Origin: Bdellovibrionales bacterium
GTDB taxonomy: Bacteria > Bdellovibrionota > Bdellovibrionia > Bdellovibrionales > UBA1609
Assembly: GCA_020628165.1 (NCBI GenBank)
Contig: JAHDFM010000004.1
Span: forward strand, 87,943 to 151,942
Reading direction: 5' to 3'
Length of the DNA stretch: 64,000 nucleotides
Part shown: piece by piece, positions 60,037 through 64,000 of the stretch
How positions within the stretch are numbered: position 1 is the first letter of the stretch
Layout: each line of letters starts with the position of its first letter
Notes under the pieces: model-generated
Databases searched by the model: none
Told to the model about the DNA's origin: nothing
Seen by the model: only the letters and a program-made list of their open reading frames with translations
Translations under genes and position numbers: made by a program

Positions 60037-60169
60037 ACTGTTGTTTCCATAATTGCTTTTTAATAGGGACTCGCAATATTTGAAGTCAATATCCCTTAAA
60101 AAAACATATTATAAAATCAGCGAGCTGTCACAATTTTTATGCTGAAGCCAGTCTCACCTGAAGCAACAA

Positions 60170-61339
60170 TCACAAGTGATGTATGAGCTTTGAGCTACTC
60201 GGTAGATTAATAATCTCTTTTGATAACTTTTCAGTCATGCTGAGATCATCTCGTGGACATTCTAGATAAGGCTTTAACTGATGAATAGGAGTCCACACTG
60301 GTCTGACTCCTACGTTGTGTTGGTTGAGATCTTTGAGTATCGTTAACAGGGTTTCTTTAGAGCAATTTTTTAAGCGAGCTGTGATGAGCCAATGATTGCT
60401 TTCAGTCCAAGGCTCATCCCCAAGAAGTTCAACATGATCTAAGCCAGCCAGCATTTCCTTATACTTTTGCCAAATGTTTTTTTTTGCGTTTAAAAACTCA
60501 CTCAATTTCTCTAATTGTGCCAGGCCAACCGCAGCATTGATATTGGGCATTCTGTAATTGTAACCGATGTCATCATGGTCGTACAAATACGGGTGAGGTG
60601 TTTTCGCAGTGGTCGATAAGTGCCTTGCTTTTTGAGCGATCTCTTCATGGTTAGTCACAACCATGCCTCCACCACCTGAGGTGATGATCTTGTTACCATT
60701 AAAACTAAAAACTCCTCCAGCTCCGTAATGCCCCACATGTTGATTTTTGTACTTTGTACCAAGAGCTTCGGCAGCATCTTCAATCAGCTTTATATTGAAC
60801 TCATCGCATAGGTCTTTAAGTTCTTGTAACCGCGCTGACTTGCCGAAGGTGTGCATCACCACCAAGGCTCGAATTCTTCGGCCCGTATGTTGGTTAAAAC
60901 ATTGCCCTTGCTGAATGGTTGCTATTTTTTGTAGGTAGTTTTTGAGTTTATCGACATCAATAGTGAGAGTGTGATCACTTCTGACATCAACAAAGTGTGG
61001 AATGGCCTGACTATGAGCAATGGCACTGACGGTAGCCACAAAGGTTAAACTTTGAGTTAAGACTTCATCTCCGTTTGCAATGCCACTTGCGAGATACAAG
61101 GTGTGCAAAGCAGAGGTCCCTGTGTTTGTAGCCACTGCGAATTTTGCACCTGTTAAATTTTTAATCTGTTCCTCGAAGTCAGTAACATACTTCCCTGCCG
61201 TCGACACCCAACCAGTTTGTATGCAATTTTCTAGGTACTTCATTTCGTTGCCAAGAAATTCAGGCTCACAAAGACCAACTCTTTGAGGAAATTTTTGCAG
61301 TAACAGTTCTACGAAATCTTTGAAATTATGAATCGACAT
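60170..61339 (-). CDS. legC: LegC-type PLP-dependent sugar aminotransferase (DegT/DnrJ/EryC1)
   Basis: This protein of about 389 residues should aminate a UDP-4-keto-6-deoxy-GlcNAc at C4. Patterns are TNTGTSALHTLYLASGI, the LegC-like GRRIRALVVMHTFG, IEDAAEALGTKY, the PLP Lys in FSFNGNKIITSGGGG and YNYRMPNINAAVGLAQLE. The ATG at 61339 is preferred: TATAAT lies nine bases upstream and no ribosome site is present at either candidate start. It is divergent from legB, which makes its probable substrate. Confidence 0.87.
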   Translation of the reverse strand: MSIHNFKDFVELLLQKFPQRVGLCEPEFLGNEMKYLENCIQTGWVSTAGKYVTDFEEQIKNLTGAKFAVATNTGTSALHTLYLASGIANGDEVLTQSLTFVATVSAIAHSQAIPHFVDVRSDHTLTIDVDKLKNYLQKIATIQQGQCFNQHTGRRIRALVVMHTFGKSARLQELKDLCDEFNIKLIEDAAEALGTKYKNQHVGHYGAGGVFSFNGNKIITSGGGGMVVTNHEEIAQKARHLSTTAKTPHPYLYDHDDIGYNYRMPNINAAVGLAQLEKLSEFLNAKKNIWQKYKEMLAGLDHVELLGDEPWTESNHWLITARLKNCSKETLLTILKDLNQHNVGVRPVWTPIHQLKPYLECPRDDLSMTEKLSKEIINLPSSSKLIHHL

Positions 61340-61348
61340 CTTATATAG

Positions 61349-61354
61349 ATTATA
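61349..61354 (-). promoter_or_regulatory. -10 box for legC, near-leaderless spacing
   Basis: TATAAT on the minus strand ends nine bases before the ATG at 61339, predicting a leader of about three bases. It would fall inside the gene if the alternative ATG at 61366 were used, which argues for the shorter protein. Confidence 0.45.
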
Positions 61355-61418
61355 AAGCACACCCATTTGATAATGCTATTTTTGTATTAAGAACTCTCGG
61401 TTAGTCCAAATGCTTTTT

Positions 61419-61446
61419 TTGACTTTTAACAAAGGGTTTGTATAAT
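61419..61446 (+). promoter_or_regulatory. Sigma-70 promoter for legB
   Basis: TTGACT at 61419-61424 and a perfect TATAAT at 61441-61446 are 16 bases apart. The leader of about 24 bases contains AAGGA eight bases before the ATG at 61477. Confidence 0.75.
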
Positions 61447-61476
61447 TAAAGCTTCGATGCATGAAGGACTCTAATT

Positions 61477-62457
61477 ATGAAAACTGCTCTTGTCACAGGC
61501 GCTGATGGTTTTATTGGCTCGCACCTCACAGAATATTTACTGAAACTCGGTTACAAAGTCAGAGCCCTCTCTCTCTACAACTCTTTCAACTATTGGGGTT
61601 GGCTTGAAAGCATTCCTCACAATGACCGCTTAGAGGTTGTCAGTGGTAACATCATTGATCCACACTTTTGTCACGAAATCACCAAAGACATTGATGAGGT
61701 TTATCACCTAGCTGCATTGATTGCGATTCCTTTTTCATATGTGGCTCCTAGTACTTATGTCGATGTCAATGTGAAAGGAACAACCAACATTTGTCATTCT
61801 GCTTTACAAAACAAATGTCAAAAAATCATTCACACCTCGACCAGTGAAGTTTACGGCACCGCTCAATATGTTCCCATTGATGAAAAGCACCCTTTGCAAC
61901 CACAGTCGCCATACAGTGCTAGTAAGATAGGTGCCGATGCCATCGCTAAAAGCTTTCAAAACTCGTTTGATCTTCCCTTAGTGATTGCAAGGCCTTTTAA
62001 CACTTATGGACCAAGGCAGTCTGCCCGCGCTGTGATCCCTTCAATAATTATACAAATACTCTCCGGAAAAAAAGAAATCATGCTTGGCGACCTATCACCG
62101 ACAAGGGACTTTAACTATGTGCTCGACACTGTGAGAGGGTTTCATCAACTGGCCGAATGTTCAGAAGCCATCGGCGAAGTGGTGAACATTGGTTCTAATT
62201 TTGAAATTTCTATTAAAGACACACTTAATTTGATCAAAGAGATTTTAAATTCGGATGTTCAGTTCACTCAAGATCCACAAAGGATGCGACCACAAAACTC
62301 AGAGGTTTTTAGGCTTTGGTGTGACAACTCTAAAATCAAAAAACTCACCGGATTTGAGCCTGAGTACGACATAAAAAACGGCCTGTCTCACACCATCGAC
62401 TGGTTTAAAAACGAAGAGAACCTTAAAAAATACAAAGCAGGCATCTACAACATTTAG
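61477..62457 (+). CDS. legB: LegB-type nucleotide-sugar 4,6-dehydratase
   Basis: The 326-residue extended SDR has ALVTGADGFIGSHLTEYLL, SLYNSFNYWGWLESI, HLAALIAIPFSYVAPSTYVD, STSEVYGTAQYVPI, SPYSASKIGAD (catalytic Tyr-x-x-x-Lys) and ARPFNTYGPRQSARAVIP, all characteristic of the LegB/UDP-GlcNAc 4,6-dehydratase group. With legC it gives a 4-amino-4,6-dideoxy-HexNAc nucleotide sugar. The later legionaminic acid genes (N-acetyltransferase, hydrolase, synthase, CMP-transferase) are not in the window. Confidence 0.9.
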   Translation: MKTALVTGADGFIGSHLTEYLLKLGYKVRALSLYNSFNYWGWLESIPHNDRLEVVSGNIIDPHFCHEITKDIDEVYHLAALIAIPFSYVAPSTYVDVNVKGTTNICHSALQNKCQKIIHTSTSEVYGTAQYVPIDEKHPLQPQSPYSASKIGADAIAKSFQNSFDLPLVIARPFNTYGPRQSARAVIPSIIIQILSGKKEIMLGDLSPTRDFNYVLDTVRGFHQLAECSEAIGEVVNIGSNFEISIKDTLNLIKEILNSDVQFTQDPQRMRPQNSEVFRLWCDNSKIKKLTGFEPEYDIKNGLSHTIDWFKNEENLKKYKAGIYNI

Positions 62458-62673
62458 AGATTTTTTCTTAAAGACGCAAACAAATCTAGTTCACTCCCTA
62501 GCCATCAAGCTCAATAAAATCAGTACATTAGTCACATAAGTGGCGATGATGCTGATGTGTAGGTTTTACAAATAACTATTATTTTTTCACTTTGAAAACT
62601 TTCAGTACCTCTTTAAGTCGAGCTGAGCTTATTATGCCACGTGTTAAATACTTAAGTAAGGAGAGCATTAACA

Positions 62674-63765
62674 ATGTTTAGACTAACAAATAAGTGCATT
62701 TTTCAAGCACTCACAATTTTTTCGTTTTTTATTGTTTCCAGTCAAATGATGGCCTTAGAATTTCAAAGTTCAGGTGACAGTGGTCTGTTACAAGAAACAT
62801 TTTACGCTGTGGATAGCAAAGGAATTAAAATGACTCCAACTGCAGTTCCACGTCTGTCTCAATTTGGTGATGATATTTATAAAAGATGTGGCAATGGAAC
62901 TTCAGACTCTCAGTTACATACTATCATCTTATTTTGGGACGTAAACCCAAGTAAAATAAACGAAGAAAAAGAAAACATTATTAAAAATATGATTAGCAAC
63001 TACAGACTCTATGATTTACAGGGGAAGACTGTTGCTCCTGTCACAATCGAATTTTTCTATGTGCACATAGGAACTGACAAAGTTATGTTAGCTGAGAAAT
63101 CAAGATATAACGAAAACATTTTTGAAATGAGAGTTTCTGGCAGTTGCAACAACATGAACACTTTATTGACGTCGTTGCTTGATGAAAATGCAGATGAAAA
63201 TATTTTTATAACAGCAGAATCAAAAACTCAAAGCTTTGACCTTGCCTATCCAGCAAAAGAAATCAGCTTTGGTGCTGCTGGGAACCTAAATGCTTTCAGC
63301 CCAAATGTCTTTGGAACAACATTTGACAATCACGGCATGGCTTGTCGTTTAGACCTCGAAAGCTTGATGGTTGAGTACACCTCAGACACTTACGAAGATG
63401 TGAGGAAGAATTCAAGTCGTTTAGAAGTTTGTGAAGTAAGTTATGACATCGAGTTTTTGCCAGATGATGGGCATGTATTTACCAGCAAAGTCCCAGGCGG
63501 TGTAGCTCCACAGAGAAAAGGTCTCACTGAAATCATAAACACAAAATCTAGTGAAAATAAAAGTTATGGTCGACAACAGAAATTCTTTTCACAAAGTGAT
63601 AACGTTGGGCCACTCAGCGAATCTCAAATTCGTTTCGTCGAATCCTTCAGGGCCTTTGGTCATTACACAAATAAACCCACTGGAAAACAAGAAGAATGTG
63701 GCTACAAAAACTTATATTTTAAAGGTCATCAATTCCCTGCAAGTTGTCTTGATTATTTAGACTAG
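62674..63765 (+). CDS. Secreted protein of unknown function
   Basis: The 363-residue protein has a signal peptide (about 1-27, MMALE region) and a mature part with several Cys residues (KRCGNG, GSCNN, MACRL, LEVCEV, EECGYK, ASCLD), enough for disulfides. No domain recognised; the pattern is beta-rich. AAGGAGA lies nine bases before the ATG. It is monocistronic with a strong terminator 27 bases after the stop. An extracellular or periplasmic location is likely. Confidence 0.7.
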   Translation: MFRLTNKCIFQALTIFSFFIVSSQMMALEFQSSGDSGLLQETFYAVDSKGIKMTPTAVPRLSQFGDDIYKRCGNGTSDSQLHTIILFWDVNPSKINEEKENIIKNMISNYRLYDLQGKTVAPVTIEFFYVHIGTDKVMLAEKSRYNENIFEMRVSGSCNNMNTLLTSLLDENADENIFITAESKTQSFDLAYPAKEISFGAAGNLNAFSPNVFGTTFDNHGMACRLDLESLMVEYTSDTYEDVRKNSSRLEVCEVSYDIEFLPDDGHVFTSKVPGGVAPQRKGLTEIINTKSSENKSYGRQQKFFSQSDNVGPLSESQIRFVESFRAFGHYTNKPTGKQEECGYKNLYFKGHQFPASCLDYLD

Positions 63766-63792
63766 TACAAATTAATTTTGATAACAAAAAAC

Positions 63793-63825
63793 AAAGAGGC
63801 CATTTTGATAGTGGCCTCTTTTTTT
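63793..63825 (+). terminator. Rho-independent terminator after the secreted protein gene
   Basis: A perfect ten-base stem (AAAGAGGCCA at 63793-63802 and its complement at 63812-63821) with a nine-base loop runs into seven Ts (63819-63825). The A-rich left flank would let it work in the other direction too. Confidence 0.88.
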
Positions 63826-64000
63826 ATTTCGAACTTTAACTCTAAAAAAGTTAACACTCCAATCACACAATCAGGCTCTGATGGGCTTTCGCCAAACCTA
63901 AAACTTCTACTCAATTAAAAAGTTTTATGACTTACTTTAGGCCTTTACCTCTTCGCCTTTAGGCCATTTCTACTAAAATTAATAGCTCATAATAAACTAA

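Noticed and set aside
63841-64000. Possible end of a further gene at the right edge
   Set aside because: Short frames broken by stops on both strands; nothing recognisable before the window ends.

Overview
The window is AT-rich (about 35-40% G+C by eye) chromosomal DNA from a Gram-negative bacterium. It carries a full Kdo pathway (kdsD, kdsB, kdsC, kdsA), LPS transport genes (lptB and a fused lptC-lptA), rpoN, many outer-membrane barrels, and a complete Glt/Agl envelope machine of the kind known from Myxococcus and Bdellovibrio. With the DUF1552/DUF1592 pair, a GYF-PilZ protein and low G+C, this points to a low-GC member of the Bdellovibrionota/Bacteriovoracia or a close relative. That assignment is inference; no rRNA gene is present. 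I see no tRNA or rRNA genes, CRISPR arrays, transposases or prophage genes.

Layout. 0.2-4.4 kb: small secreted or envelope proteins, including a VWA protein paired with a beta-barrel. 4.6-7.9 kb: lptCA-lptB-rpoN on the minus strand. 8.1-8.8 kb: a divergent GYF-GYF-PilZ gene. 8.9-20.2 kb: ten tightly packed minus-strand genes that together form a Glt/Agl trans-envelope machine: two outer-membrane barrels, three TPR periplasmic proteins, a small linker protein, an FHA/TonB protein and a MotA/ExbD/ExbD motor. 20.2-21.2 kb: a GT-rich intergenic stretch with a strong plus-strand terminator, and a small secreted protein. 21.2-25.7 kb: kdsB-pyrG-kdsD and engB, separated by a long structured inverted repeat. 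26-34.2 kb: an FHA-type sigma-54 activator, a putative zinc metallopeptidase, a lipoprotein/AP2-protein/glycosyltransferase operon, an orphan FliL-like protein and a DUF1592-DUF1552 operon.

34.4-62.5 kb: a large surface-polysaccharide region. It supplies GDP-mannose (manC), a phosphonate (pepM fused to a cytidylyltransferase, phosphonopyruvate decarboxylase, phosphonoacetaldehyde reductase), UDP-GlcNAcA (wbpA), UDP-Gal and UDP-Galf (galE, glf), UDP-GlcA and UDP-xylose (ugd, uxs) and a 4-amino-4,6-dideoxy sugar (legB, legC). It also has an initiating GlcNAc-1-P-type transferase (wecA/tagO family), a flippase, an O-antigen ligase/polymerase and a methyltransferase/GNAT/deacetylase decoration operon. 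Inside this region lie kdsC-kdsA and the methionine genes metF-metH. The window ends with a secreted protein of unknown function and its terminator.

The most interesting points are the compact Glt/Agl machine next to lpt/rpoN and a PilZ gene; a phosphonate branch apparently dedicated to 2-hydroxyethylphosphonate for glycan decoration; an AP2 protein that looks like a homing endonuclease with its HNH catalytic residues lost; an orphan FliL-like protein; two large imperfect hairpins; and start regions consistent with leaderless transcripts.
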